Below are positions 16,118 through 24,858 of a DNA stretch of 62,577 nucleotides, one piece after another; within the stretch, counting starts at the first letter, position 1; each line of letters opens with the position of its first letter. The DNA lies in contig JAKPTX010000109.1 of NCBI GenBank assembly GCA_029570835.1, positions 1 to 62,577 on the forward strand, read 5' to 3'. Below the pieces are notes generated by a model. It ran no database searches. It saw nothing but the letters and a program-made list of their open reading frames with translations, and was not told the origin of the DNA. The translations under genes and the position numbers were made by a program. Origin of the DNA: Bacteroidota bacterium (lineage in GTDB: Bacteria; Bacteroidota; Bacteroidia; Bacteroidales; WCHB1-69).

Positions 16118-17167
16118 ATGATAATTAAAAAAACAAAGATACCTTTTAAGGCGGTTGCATCAACAGGCATTCTCCCTTCCTTTTTTAAAAAGTTATTATA
16201 TAGAGCCAGAGGCTATAAAATTGGTAAAAATGTTTCGATTGGGCTTGGAAGCATTATAATTGGTAAAAACGTGGTTATTGAGGATGGAGTAAAAATTGGT
16301 TTAGCTTCAATAATCAGGGCTAATGACATAATTATAGAGCGATTTGTTACTATTGGTTCATTCACGGTTATTGATACTGGAAAATTAAAAATCGGTGAAG
16401 ATTCTCGCATTAATGAACTGGTTATAATTGGTGGAATGAAAACACCTCAATCGAGTCTTGATATAGGTAAGCGAACAATTATTATGGAGTATTCTTTTAT
16501 TAACACAACTATGCCTATAAAAATTGGTGATGATACTGGGATTGGAGGCCATTGCCTTTTGTTTACTCATGGCTCATGGCTTAATCAGCTTGATGGTTTT
16601 CCTGTTTCTTTTGCTCCAATTACTCTTGGTCAAAAAGTCTGGCTGCCTTGGCGGGTGTTTATTATGCCTGGCGTCAGCCTTGGGGATAATGTAGTTGTAG
16701 GCGCTAACTCCTTAATTAATAAATCTTTTGAATCAAATTGCCTTATAGCGGGCTCACCTGCAAAAATTATAAAAGATAATTTCCCTTCTCCTATTACGGA
16801 AGAAAAAGTTAAAGAAATATTTTCTGGTTTTCTTTCGGATTTTTTACAACATCTCCAATATTACGGTGTTGAATTTGAGAGGATTGATAATAGTGAGAGA
16901 ATATTAGTAAATGGTAATTATAAAGGTAAAAAGTTCTCATTAACTATTAATGAAAATAGATTTGATTTACCTGAAGAGTTAAGGAACATTGATTCAGTTA
17001 TTGTTTCAAATATTTCTAAGGAAAATAACAGCCTTCCAAAAAACATTACTATGAATGTAATGTATCTTGATGTATTTAATAAAACACGGATTGGTAAATC
17101 GGATATTGGTGAGGAATTTGTAAAATTTGTCAGCCGATATGGCTTGAGATTTTCAAGGCTGGATTAA
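16118..17167 (+). CDS. Hexapeptide-repeat acyltransferase with an unrecognised C-terminal domain
   Basis: The first 225 or so of 349 residues form a left-handed beta-helix: repeated isoleucine/valine hexapeptides from about residue 33 (GYKIGKNVSIGLGSIIIGKN), a histidine in LLFTHGSWL that could be the catalytic base, and the family-type end CLIAGSPAKIIKDN. The remaining 120 residues are charged, include IDNSERILVNGNYKGKKF, and do not resemble anything I know; they may be a specificity or oligomerisation domain. The gene stands alone after the IS remnant and before the duplicated deacetylase region. O-acetylation of the glycan is the likeliest role. Confidence 0.78.
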   Translation: MIIKKTKIPFKAVASTGILPSFFKKLLYRARGYKIGKNVSIGLGSIIIGKNVVIEDGVKIGLASIIRANDIIIERFVTIGSFTVIDTGKLKIGEDSRINELVIIGGMKTPQSSLDIGKRTIIMEYSFINTTMPIKIGDDTGIGGHCLLFTHGSWLNQLDGFPVSFAPITLGQKVWLPWRVFIMPGVSLGDNVVVGANSLINKSFESNCLIAGSPAKIIKDNFPSPITEEKVKEIFSGFLSDFLQHLQYYGVEFERIDNSERILVNGNYKGKKFSLTINENRFDLPEELRNIDSVIVSNISKENNSLPKNITMNVMYLDVFNKTRIGKSDIGEEFVKFVSRYGLRFSRLD

Positions 17168-17183
17168 TCGTTTAAAATTCTTA

Positions 17184-17294
17184 ATGATTGACTTTACTTT
17201 AAAAAGCTATAAGGCATTATTGATGGTCCTGCAAACGCGTGGTTTTTCATTTATAACTTTTAGTATTTTCTTGGATTGTTCTCCCTCTGTGTAA
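17184..17294 (+). pseudogene. Abortive copy 1 of the deacetylase 5' end (36 codons)
   Basis: The frame MIDFTLKSYKALLMVLQTRG runs 36 codons to a TAA at 17292-17294. It resembles the first 30 residues of the intact gene at 17713 (MDFTLKKYKTLLTTLQSAGY) and then runs into repeat sequence, so it is the truncated beginning of a paralogue. Confidence 0.7.
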
Positions 17295-17460
17295 CTCTGT
17301 GCGTACTCTGTGCTACTCTGTGTAACTTTTCTTTTTCACAGAGTTTCACTGAGTTTTTTGTTTTTTAGAATAACCTAAAATCACAAACACTGATACGATA
17401 CTTCCTTCCATCACTTTTATCTTTTACCTTTTTCTTCAACTCTTCATTTATGGACTTCAC
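17231..17460 (+). repeat. 230-bp direct repeat, copy 1
   Basis: This copy is nearly identical to 17494-17723, with a period of exactly 263 bases; only a handful of substitutions are visible. It starts inside the truncated deacetylase frame, runs through palindromic CTCTGTGTAAC-type sequence, and ends at the ATGGACTTCAC that begins the next deacetylase-like frame. Confidence 0.92.
17285..17355 (+). repeat. Dispersed palindromic repeat, locus A
   Basis: Several ACTCTGTG words on one side face CACAGAGTTTCACTGAGT on the other, so the stretch can fold back on itself. The same words recur at 17548-17618, 18527-18652 and 20257-20390. Confidence 0.8.
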
Positions 17461-17557
17461 TTTAAATATTTACAAAATCCTTTTGAACTCTTTGCAAACG
17501 CGGGGTTTTTCATTTATAACTTTTAGTATTTTCTTGGATTGTTCTCCCTCTGTGTAA
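17450..17557 (+). pseudogene. Abortive copy 2 of the deacetylase 5' end (35 codons)
   Basis: The frame MDFTLNIYKILLNSLQTRG runs 35 codons to the TAA at 17555-17557. Its first 17 codons differ from copy 1, while the rest is nearly identical at the DNA level, so the two came from different paralogues cut at the same point. Confidence 0.7.
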
Positions 17558-17723
17558 CTCTGTGCGTACTCTGTGCTACTCTGTGTAACTTTTCTTTTCC
17601 ACAGAGTTTCACTGAGTTATTTGTTTCTTAGAATAAGCTAAAATCACAAACACTGATACGATACTTCCTTCCATCACTTTTATCTTTTACCTTTTTCTTC
17701 AACTCTTCATTTATGGACTTCAC
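17494..17723 (+). repeat. 230-bp direct repeat, copy 2
   Basis: Second copy of the 17231-17460 repeat. Its end supplies the sequence just before, and the first eleven bases of, the intact deacetylase gene. The 33 bases between the copies (17461-17493) are unique and encode the divergent N-terminus of abortive copy 2. Confidence 0.92.
17548..17618 (+). repeat. Dispersed palindromic repeat, locus B
   Basis: Same module as locus A, carried in the second tandem copy, with one or two substitutions. Confidence 0.8.
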
Positions 17724-18492
17724 ACTTAAAAAATACAAAACTTTATTAACAACCCTTCAATCTGCAGGTTATGCTTTTTACACTTTCGAGCACTACCTGA
17801 GTGTGCGCGAGCATGCCGAAAAATTCGTAATTCTACGCCACGATGTTGATCTCCTACCGAAAAATAGTCTGGATACAGCCAGGATTGAAGCTTCATTAGA
17901 CATTAAAGGTTCCTATTATTTCAGGGTTGTTCCCCAAAGCTGGGACGAAGACATAATCCGCGAGATTGCCGCCCTTGGCCATGAGGTGGGCTATCATTAC
18001 GAATCGCTGACCACCTGCAACGGCGATATTGGAAAAGCTTACGAAGATTTCACTGCCAATTTGGAGAAGCTCCGCCGTATAGTTGCCGTGGAAACCATCT
18101 GTATGCACGGTAGTCCACGCTCCCCTTGGGATAGCAAAGATTTGTGGAAACACTATGATTACCGTTCCCTTGGCATCATCGGCGAGCCTTACTTCGACAT
18201 TGACTTCAACGATTTCTTTTACCTTACTGATACCGGCCGCCGCTGGGATGGTTATAAGGTGAGCCTACGAGATAAGATACCCGTTCATCAGGAACGCTGG
18301 ATATCTCAGGGATTAGTCTTCCGGAGTACTAAAGATATCATCAAAGCCGCCAACGAAGGTCGCCTGCCCGACAAGATCATGATGACATTTCACCCGCAAC
18401 GTTGGAACGACGCCTTTGTTCCTTGGGCAAAAGAGTTGCTATTACAGAAAGTGAAGAATGTGGTTAAGAGGGGGCTTGTTTTGTTTAAATAG
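17713..18492 (+). CDS. Polysaccharide deacetylase-like (NodB-fold) protein
   Basis: A 259-residue protein with the divergent NodB motifs found in deacetylase-like proteins of glycan loci: LRHDVD at 41-46 (metal-binding aspartate motif) and GHEVGYHYE with H90 and H95 for the second motif. TFHPQRW near residue 232 supplies a late histidine, and MHGSPRSPWD another segment typical of the group. No signal peptide is visible, so it may act in the cytoplasm. Codon use and base composition (more GC-rich) differ from the AT-rich genes before it. Two truncated copies of its 5' end precede it within tandem repeats, and a palindromic repeat follows. Confidence 0.8.
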   Translation: MDFTLKKYKTLLTTLQSAGYAFYTFEHYLSVREHAEKFVILRHDVDLLPKNSLDTARIEASLDIKGSYYFRVVPQSWDEDIIREIAALGHEVGYHYESLTTCNGDIGKAYEDFTANLEKLRRIVAVETICMHGSPRSPWDSKDLWKHYDYRSLGIIGEPYFDIDFNDFFYLTDTGRRWDGYKVSLRDKIPVHQERWISQGLVFRSTKDIIKAANEGRLPDKIMMTFHPQRWNDAFVPWAKELLLQKVKNVVKRGLVLFK

Positions 18493-18526
18493 GTGGGAGA
18501 GTGGGCGAATTGTTGTTATAGTTTAA

Positions 18527-18652
18527 AGTTTCACAGAGTTAGGCGCAGAGTTTCACGGAGTACTTTGTTTTATTTATATGTGGTGTTTTTATTGTTGCAC
18601 AGAGTTGCACTGAGTGTTTATTTCTTCTGCATTATTCTGTGTAACTTTTTAT
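18527..18652 (+). repeat. Dispersed palindromic repeat, locus C
   Basis: Variants of CACAGAGTTNCACTGAGT and ATTCTGTGTAACTTTTT lie here, more diverged than in loci A and B. The rest of 18493-18888 holds no gene I would support. Confidence 0.7.
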
Positions 18653-18888
18653 TTTCGCAATGGTTTGTACGTAGTTTCATAGGCATCGGCTATGATGGAG
18701 TGCGGGTTGGGAATAGCTGTTAGCCGCTGTTTCCGTTTATTTACCCGAAACTATGATCTTGATATTATTGGATAGATTAACCAACCCTGCAATTAACATC
18801 AGATGTTTAATATAGTAGAGATATCAAAAATCATTCTTTATAAACGAATAATATTAGTAAAATATGTTCGTTTCTAATGAAAAGAAAT

Positions 18889-18896
18889 TATCTTTG
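18889..18896 (+). promoter_or_regulatory. Promoter -7 element before the AAA/DUF4143 gene
   Basis: TATCTTTG is a perfect match to TAnnTTTG and lies 28 bases before the ATG at 18924. No clear TTTG is found at the -33 position. Confidence 0.5.
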
Positions 18897-18923
18897 CCAA
18901 TCGTAAATATAGCGACATAGTAA

Positions 18924-20195
18924 ATGAACAGGTTGTACTTACAACAGATACTTATTGATCAGAAAGAGGCATTTTTAAACCAGAAAGGCTTAATTCAACG
19001 GGATATACATCTTGATAATTATCTTCGCACGAAGCAGATTGTTGTAATTACCGGAGTTCGTCGCTGCGGTAAATCTTCTTTGATGTTTTTGATACAGCAG
19101 GCTATGCAGCTTGATGAATCGAAGGTTTGTTATTGTAATTTCGATGATGAGCGTATTACCTCTTATCCAGCGCTGCTCAATGATATTTATGCTTTACACA
19201 TTGAGATGTATCAAACAGAACCTGTTTTCTTTTTCGATGAGATCCAACTTATTCCGGGATGGGAGAGGTTTGCCAACAGAATGTATGAGCAGGGCCATAA
19301 AATTTTTGTAACTGGCTCCAATGCCACTTTGCTAAGTTCGGAGATATCAACATCTTTGACAGGACGAAACAAGGTGATTGAACTTTTTCCATTCTCATTT
19401 GCCGAATACCTTTGTTTTCTAAAAAAGGATTACGCATTGGATAAACTTTCGGTTAAGCAACGTTCACTGCTTTTAAATGACCTCGGTTCGTATATCTCTA
19501 TGGGTGGATTTCCGTTAGTAGTTTCGGAACGCGATTTAGATATTGCCCATGCCCTGTTTCAGGATATACTCTACCGCGACATTGTGGTTCGCTTTCGCCT
19601 GACCAACGTTGAGGAGATTCGTGAAATGGCTTTGTTTTTGGCATCAAATATTGGAAAGCTTTTTTCATATGCTACTCTTCAAAAAATTACAGGTATTAAA
19701 AGCCTGAGCTCCATAAAAAATTATCTCTCCTATTTTGAGGCAGGATACCTCTTTCATTATTTGCGAAAATTCGATTATTCGGTCAAAAAGCAAATCATGA
19801 ATTCGCGTAAGGTGTATGCAATAGACAATGCCCTGCCAAATCGTTTGGGTTTTGGTTTTTCCGGAAATAGGGGTCGTTTGTTGGAAAATGTTGTTCTTAT
19901 CGAGTTACTTCGTAGAGGGCATGAGGTTTTTTATCATTCAAACAAGCATGAATGCGATTTTTTGATTAGGGAGAATATGGAAATTGTACAGGCAATTCAA
20001 GTTGTTTACGAATTGAACAATGAAAACTATAGCCGTGAGATAAACGGACTAAATGAAGCTATGGCTGCATTTAATATTCCTGTAGGTATCATAATTGTGA
20101 ACTTTGAGAATGATTATACTACTAAATTGCCGCCGAGAATAGATGCTGTGCCGGCATATAAATGGTTATTGGAGGGCGATACAAGAAAGGATTAG
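18924..20195 (+). CDS. AAA-type ATPase with C-terminal DUF4143
   Basis: This 423-residue protein belongs to the large AAA_14/DUF4143 group. The Walker A motif GVRRCGKSS covers residues 44-52 and Walker B FFFDEIQ ends with D105/E106; a sensor-type VTGSNATLL follows. The C-terminal third has the DUF4143 pattern, including a helix that begins GRLLENVVLIELLRRG and a restriction-enzyme-like ECDFLIRE segment with D and E residues. The group's function is poorly known; members are often mobile and found near repeats or toxin-like genes. Here it stands alone between two copies of the palindromic repeat, which supports recent movement as a unit (inference). Confidence 0.85.
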   Translation: MNRLYLQQILIDQKEAFLNQKGLIQRDIHLDNYLRTKQIVVITGVRRCGKSSLMFLIQQAMQLDESKVCYCNFDDERITSYPALLNDIYALHIEMYQTEPVFFFDEIQLIPGWERFANRMYEQGHKIFVTGSNATLLSSEISTSLTGRNKVIELFPFSFAEYLCFLKKDYALDKLSVKQRSLLLNDLGSYISMGGFPLVVSERDLDIAHALFQDILYRDIVVRFRLTNVEEIREMALFLASNIGKLFSYATLQKITGIKSLSSIKNYLSYFEAGYLFHYLRKFDYSVKKQIMNSRKVYAIDNALPNRLGFGFSGNRGRLLENVVLIELLRRGHEVFYHSNKHECDFLIRENMEIVQAIQVVYELNNENYSREINGLNEAMAAFNIPVGIIIVNFENDYTTKLPPRIDAVPAYKWLLEGDTRKD

Positions 20196-20256
20196 GTAGA
20201 GTATGCTTTGGATTTTATTCTGAAATCATACCACCTTTTCTGTGATGTTTTTTTGT

Positions 20257-20390
20257 TGCACAGAGTTGCACGGAGTTTCACTGAGTACTCTGTTTAGTTT
20301 TCTCTGCATTACTCTGTGTAACTTTTCTTTTTCATCGAGTTTTTTATTTCTTAAAACAACCTAAAATCACAATCATTGATCCTGTTTTGT
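20257..20390 (+). repeat. Dispersed palindromic repeat, locus D
   Basis: CACAGAGTTGCACGGAGTTT and later ACTCTGTGTAACTTTTC are followed by a CCTAAAATCACAATCATTGAT tail that matches the tail of loci A and B. The rest of the 20196-20531 gap shows only an AT-rich leader, with TTACTTTG (one mismatch to the -7 consensus) about 30 bases before gldA. Confidence 0.75.
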
Positions 20391-20531
20391 TTGGCTTTAA
20401 CAATAAGTATGATCATATTTATTAAGGGATATAGTTATATTACCGTTAAATAATGTTAACCAAAAAAATAGTTCCTCAATAAACTACTCTATTTTTAGTT
20501 ACTTTGCATATGAATTTTAAAAGAGAAGAAT

Positions 20532-21461
20532 ATGGACATAGTCGTTGAAAATTTGACTAAGGTTTATGGTATGCAACGCGCGGTTGATAATATCTCTTTC
20601 CGCGTAAACACCGGGGAGGTGCTTGGCTTTTTAGGTCCTAACGGAGCTGGAAAGACCACTACCATGAAGGCTATTACCACCTATCTTATCCCTACTGAAG
20701 GTAACATTTGGGTGGGGGAGTACTCTATTTATGAGCAGCCTGAAGAGATCAAAAAGCGAATTGGCTACCTGCCCGAGAGTAACCCTCTTTATCAGGATAT
20801 GCCCGTTATTGATTACTTGAAGTTTGTAGGAGAGTTGCAGGGAATCAGTTCGGCGAAGATCAAAGATAGGATCAGGGAGATGGTTATCGTTTGCGGGCTT
20901 GAGGGCGAGAAGCATAAGAAGATCAGTGAGTTATCCAAAGGTTATCGCCAGCGTGTCGGTCTTGCTCAGGCTTTGATACACGACCCCGATGTGCTTATCT
21001 TAGATGAGCCTACTGCAGGTCTTGACCCTAACCAGATCGTTGAGATCAGGGAGCTGATAAAGAAGATAGGGAAACAGAAGACAGTGATCCTTAGCTCTCA
21101 TATCCTTGCCGAAGTAGAGGCAACCTGCGATAGGATAATGATCATTAACAAAGGTAAAATCGTTGCCGATGGCACCTCCGACGACCTGCGCAAAAGGGCG
21201 CAAGGGAAGGAGATATTAAAAGTAACCATTGAAGAGGCCGATACAGACACTATTTTTGAAAAACTTAAGGAGTTGCCTACAGTTGAGTTGGTGGATATAT
21301 TAAACAAGGCCAAAAACAGTTTTGAGGTACAAAGCAAACGCGACGACTCCTCAAGGCGGCATATTTTCAACCTTTGTGTGAAGAATGGCTGGATACTTAC
21401 CGAGCTTACATCTTTAGAGACTAAACTTGAAGATGTCTTCCGCGAGCTTACTTACAATTAA
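20532..21461 (+). CDS. gldA: ABC transporter ATP-binding protein, GldA-type
   Basis: The 309-residue ATPase carries Walker A GPNGAGKTT near residue 34, the LSKGYRQRVGLAQ signature and the LILDEPTAGLDP Walker B segment, then a C-terminal extension of about 85 residues typical of GldA. In gliding Flavobacterium, GldA with GldF and GldG forms an ABC complex; homologues are also present in non-gliding Bacteroidota. The permease and auxiliary genes follow directly at 21512 and 22250. It probably couples ATP hydrolysis to the membrane complex at the inner membrane. The substrate is unknown, and gliding should not be inferred from this operon alone. Confidence 0.9.
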   Translation: MDIVVENLTKVYGMQRAVDNISFRVNTGEVLGFLGPNGAGKTTTMKAITTYLIPTEGNIWVGEYSIYEQPEEIKKRIGYLPESNPLYQDMPVIDYLKFVGELQGISSAKIKDRIREMVIVCGLEGEKHKKISELSKGYRQRVGLAQALIHDPDVLILDEPTAGLDPNQIVEIRELIKKIGKQKTVILSSHILAEVEATCDRIMIINKGKIVADGTSDDLRKRAQGKEILKVTIEEADTDTIFEKLKELPTVELVDILNKAKNSFEVQSKRDDSSRRHIFNLCVKNGWILTELTSLETKLEDVFRELTYN

Positions 21462-21511
21462 TCTCTTTAACAGTATAATCATCATTAAAATATAAAAAAT
21501 AGTATTAAGAT

Positions 21512-22231
21512 ATGAGGCAAATTTGGATCATCACTAAAAGGGAATTGCAGTCCTTCTTTGACTCGCTCACAGCCTATATCATGCTGATTGCCTTTCTTGG
21601 ATTTAGCGGGTTATTTACATGGCTCTACGGTTCCGACATCTTTTTTACTAAGCAGGCAAGCCTGCAGACCTTCTTTGGCGTTTCTTACTGGACATTGTTC
21701 TTTTTTATCCCGGCGCTCACCATGCGTCAGTTTGCTGAGGAGAACAAAACAGGAACTATTGAACTGCTCCTTACCCGTCCGGTAACCGACTGGCAGGTTA
21801 TTTTCGGGAAATTCTTAGCAACCCTATTACTCATTGCTATTGCACTCGTGTTTACATTGCCTTATTACATCACCGTTGCAAAGTTGGGTAATATTGATCA
21901 TGGCGCTACGATAATGGGGTATATTGGCCTGCTGTTTATTAGTGCGACTTATATCAGCATAGGTCTTTTTGCAAGTAGTATTTCCAATAATCAGATCGTT
22001 GGTTTTCTGTTAGCGCTTGCGATTGGGATACTCTTTCATTTTGTATTTGGCTTTCTATCAATGGCTTCGAGTGGCTTTGTCAGCGAGGTGCTCTATTTCC
22101 TGAGCCTTGGCGCTCATTTCGAATCTATCTCGCGCGGGGTGGTGGATAGTAAGGATATTATCTACTTTATCTCAATAATCTTTTTGAGCTTTGTTGGTAC
22201 AGAGGCTATATTGCAAAAAAATAGAACTTAA
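21512..22231 (+). CDS. gldF: ABC transporter permease, GldF-type
   Basis: The 239-residue protein has about six hydrophobic segments and the ABC-2 layout, with FAEENKTGTIELLLTRPVTDWQ between the second and third segments, a signature of this permease family. Length matches GldF (about 240 residues). It starts 50 bases after gldA and is followed by a strong ribosome site for the next gene. It should form the membrane channel part of the complex with GldA. The family is secure; cargo is not known. Confidence 0.88.
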   Translation: MRQIWIITKRELQSFFDSLTAYIMLIAFLGFSGLFTWLYGSDIFFTKQASLQTFFGVSYWTLFFFIPALTMRQFAEENKTGTIELLLTRPVTDWQVIFGKFLATLLLIAIALVFTLPYYITVAKLGNIDHGATIMGYIGLLFISATYISIGLFASSISNNQIVGFLLALAIGILFHFVFGFLSMASSGFVSEVLYFLSLGAHFESISRGVVDSKDIIYFISIIFLSFVGTEAILQKNRT

Positions 22232-22249
22232 GAAAGGAGGAAATTAAGT

Positions 22250-23773
22250 ATGAAAATGAAAAAATCTATACTGTCGCAACTGCTGCTTATTATAGTTGTG
22301 CTAATCTTGATCAATGTACTTTCTACACGTTTTTTCGTCCGTCTCGATTTTACCGGAGATAAGATTTACACGTTAAGCAAAGCTACAAAGGACATTTTAC
22401 ATTCGCTCAACGAGCCTGTAACAGTTACGGCCTATTTTACCCGTGGTTCTCAGCCTGAAATAGAAAAGGCGCGAAAGGACTTTCAGGATTTGTTGATTGA
22501 ATATTCCAACATTTCCAAAGGGATGGTGAATTATGAGTTCCTCAATCCGAATGAAGACCAGCAGTTGGAACAAGAGGTCATGCAGTCGGGTATTCAGCCG
22601 TTAGTTTTGAATGTAAGGGAGAAGGATCAGGTGAAGCAGCAAAGGGTTTATCTGGGGGCAAAGATTGTGATGGGCGAACGCACTGAAATAATCCCTGTTG
22701 TGCAACCTGGCGCAGCTATGGAGTACACGTTATCATCGTCAATAAAAAAGCTTTCGCTGATCAATAAATCTCAAATTGGCTGGATACAAGGTCATGGCGA
22801 ACCCTCGATACATGCGATGCAACAGGCAGTGCAGCAGTTAAGTGTACTTTATGACTTGACGCCGGTGAGGCTTGAAGATGAGTCTGTTGATTTACATAAA
22901 TACCTTACTCTCGCTATAGTGGCGCCAACAGATTCGTTTTCTGATTATGAATTGCAAAGATTGGATGAGTATTTGGCTGATGGCGGACGTTTGTTTATCG
23001 CACATAATCATGTAACTGTTGATCTACAGACTATGCAGGGCAACGTCAATACGGGTAATCTTAGCAGTTGGTTGGCCGAAAAAGGGCTTACCATTGACAA
23101 TACCTTTGCTGTGGATAGGAGCGCCGGCACCGTAGGCGTGAGGCAGCAGGCAGGTTTTATGACCTTCACTCGTCAGATACCTTTTCCTTACTGGCCCGCT
23201 ATCCGAAATTTTCCTGAGATGCCCATTACAAAAGGACTTAATGAGGTAACGTTTCAATTTGCAAGCCCTATAAATTTTATTGGCGCTGCAGATACATCAC
23301 TTAGGTTTACATCAATTTTAAAGACTTCTGAAAGTTCAGGAACCTTGTCGGCGCCTTTATTTATCAATCTTGAAAAACAGTGGACTGAAAGAGATTTTCC
23401 CCTTTCCGGATTAACACTTGGAGCTATCTTGCAAGGACCTATTGCTGGGAGAGGCTTTGCAAAAATGGTGTTGATCACCGATGGCGATTTTGCCGTAAAC
23501 GGTGAAGGACAAGAGGCACAACAAAGGCCGCCTGACAATGTAAGCCTGATGGTAAACTCCATTGATTGGCTTTCAGATGATACCGGCCTGATTGATCTAC
23601 GTACTAAAGAGGTTACTTCAAGGCCGTTGAAAGAATTGGAAGATGGAAAGAGGACATTTGTTAAATGGCTCAACTTCCTCTTACCAATTGCTTTTGTACT
23701 GGTAGTGGGTGTTGTTAGAGTAGAGATCAGAAGAAGAAAACGTATAAAGAGAATGGAGGAAGGTTATGTTTAA
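22250..23773 (+). CDS. gldG: GldG-type ABC-associated protein
   Basis: The 507-residue protein has one N-terminal membrane helix (residues 8-30), then the family stretch DFTGDKIYTLSKATKDIL, a long periplasmic region, and one C-terminal helix near 475-495 followed by a basic tail. This is the layout of GldG and of the related substrate-binding-like protein of ABC-2 systems. F. johnsoniae GldG is somewhat longer. A strong Shine-Dalgarno sequence (AAAGGAGG, 22233-22240) lies ten bases before the ATG, unusual for this phylum. The 3' end overlaps the next gene by eight bases. Confidence 0.88.
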   Translation: MKMKKSILSQLLLIIVVLILINVLSTRFFVRLDFTGDKIYTLSKATKDILHSLNEPVTVTAYFTRGSQPEIEKARKDFQDLLIEYSNISKGMVNYEFLNPNEDQQLEQEVMQSGIQPLVLNVREKDQVKQQRVYLGAKIVMGERTEIIPVVQPGAAMEYTLSSSIKKLSLINKSQIGWIQGHGEPSIHAMQQAVQQLSVLYDLTPVRLEDESVDLHKYLTLAIVAPTDSFSDYELQRLDEYLADGGRLFIAHNHVTVDLQTMQGNVNTGNLSSWLAEKGLTIDNTFAVDRSAGTVGVRQQAGFMTFTRQIPFPYWPAIRNFPEMPITKGLNEVTFQFASPINFIGAADTSLRFTSILKTSESSGTLSAPLFINLEKQWTERDFPLSGLTLGAILQGPIAGRGFAKMVLITDGDFAVNGEGQEAQQRPPDNVSLMVNSIDWLSDDTGLIDLRTKEVTSRPLKELEDGKRTFVKWLNFLLPIAFVLVVGVVRVEIRRRKRIKRMEEGYV

Positions 23774-24737
23774 AAAATTGAATATAAAAGTATTAGTCAT
23801 TATTTTAGTAATATTGGCGGCAATTTATGCAATTAGCGAGTTTACCGGAAATAAGGAACGCTCGTTCAGCAGGATCTTAGTAGCTGTTGATACTGCTTCG
23901 GTAAGTGAAATACATATTCAAATTCCGTCTGATAATGCTGATATTAAACTTGTTCGCAATGCATTAGCCGATTGGAGTGTGGAGGCTAATGGGAATCGCT
24001 ATGGCGCTGATTATGGCGTGGTGAAATCTATCCTATCACAGTTTCAGGAGATGAAGCCCGAACGAATTGCAGCAACATCAAAAGAGTACTGGAGTGATTT
24101 TGATATCACCGATTCATTAGCTATTCGTGTAACATTGAGCAGCGGTAAGAAAAATGTTGCCGATATTTATTTCGGAAAATTTTCTTACACCCAACCGCCG
24201 CAAGGTCAGATGCAGATGCAGCAGCAGGGAAAAATGACCACTTTCGTACGTAGCGCCAAAGATGATAGGGTATATGCGGTAGAAGGATTTTTGCGGATGA
24301 ACTATCAGAAAGATGTAAACTCGTATCGAAACAAGAATTTGGTTAGCGTCAACAGGGATGATATTGCAAGGTTGAGTTTTAATTATCCTGATTATAGTTT
24401 TAATGTTGAAAAGGTGGATGACCGTTGGATGATTAATGGTCAGCCTGCCGACTCGCTGAAGACTTTACGTTATCTGAGCAGAATACAGCGGCTTACCAGC
24501 GTCAATTTCGTTTCGCAGGATACGCCAAAAACCAGCGATGAGGTTTACAAAATTACGGTTGAAGGAAATAATTTTTCGCCGGTGGAACTTAGGGCTATAT
24601 CTACTCCTGATACTACCATTAGTTACATCATAACATCGTCAGCTAATCCTGAAGGTCAATTTGATGGAACTAAATCGCAACTTTTTAAGCTGACCTTTGT
24701 GGATGAAACAGAATTTTTACCGGATCAGCCGGAATAG
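23766..24737 (+). CDS. DUF4340-domain protein of the Gld-type ABC operon
   Basis: A 323-residue protein with an N-terminal membrane helix (residues 8-25) and a large exported domain of repeated beta-strand character. The DUF4340 family is often found after GldG-like genes in ABC-2 operons and is thought to act with them; its biochemical role is unknown. Features seen include a VDRSAG-free, lysine-rich centre and a FSYTQPPQGQMQMQQQG low-complexity loop near residues 138-154. The gene overlaps gldG by eight bases and is followed by a strong terminator, so it is the last gene of the operon. Confidence 0.75.
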   Translation: MFKKLNIKVLVIILVILAAIYAISEFTGNKERSFSRILVAVDTASVSEIHIQIPSDNADIKLVRNALADWSVEANGNRYGADYGVVKSILSQFQEMKPERIAATSKEYWSDFDITDSLAIRVTLSSGKKNVADIYFGKFSYTQPPQGQMQMQQQGKMTTFVRSAKDDRVYAVEGFLRMNYQKDVNSYRNKNLVSVNRDDIARLSFNYPDYSFNVEKVDDRWMINGQPADSLKTLRYLSRIQRLTSVNFVSQDTPKTSDEVYKITVEGNNFSPVELRAISTPDTTISYIITSSANPEGQFDGTKSQLFKLTFVDETEFLPDQPE

Positions 24738-24757
24738 ATATTATTGAAAAAAAAACG

Positions 24758-24797
24758 AAACCGGAGGGCTAATGAAGTTGCTTTCCGGTTTTTTTTT
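24758..24797 (+). terminator. Rho-independent terminator of the gldA operon
   Basis: AAACCGGA (24758-24765) pairs with TCCGGTTT (24784-24791), and the hairpin runs into a tract of T residues. An A-rich stretch in front may let it work on the other strand too. Confidence 0.85.
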
Positions 24798-24858
24798 GCC
24801 TCAAGATCAGGTTGGTGGGAGGCAGACCAAAGGTTATTGGTCAATTTGGGATTCGGAG

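Noticed and set aside
17285-17618. CRISPR array
   Set aside because: There are only two large direct copies plus scattered short words; there are no regularly spaced short repeats with unique spacers and no cas genes.
18493-18723. 76-codon frame after the deacetylase gene
   Set aside because: It lies in the palindromic repeat at locus C, has no family resemblance, and is arginine/serine-rich by repeat composition.
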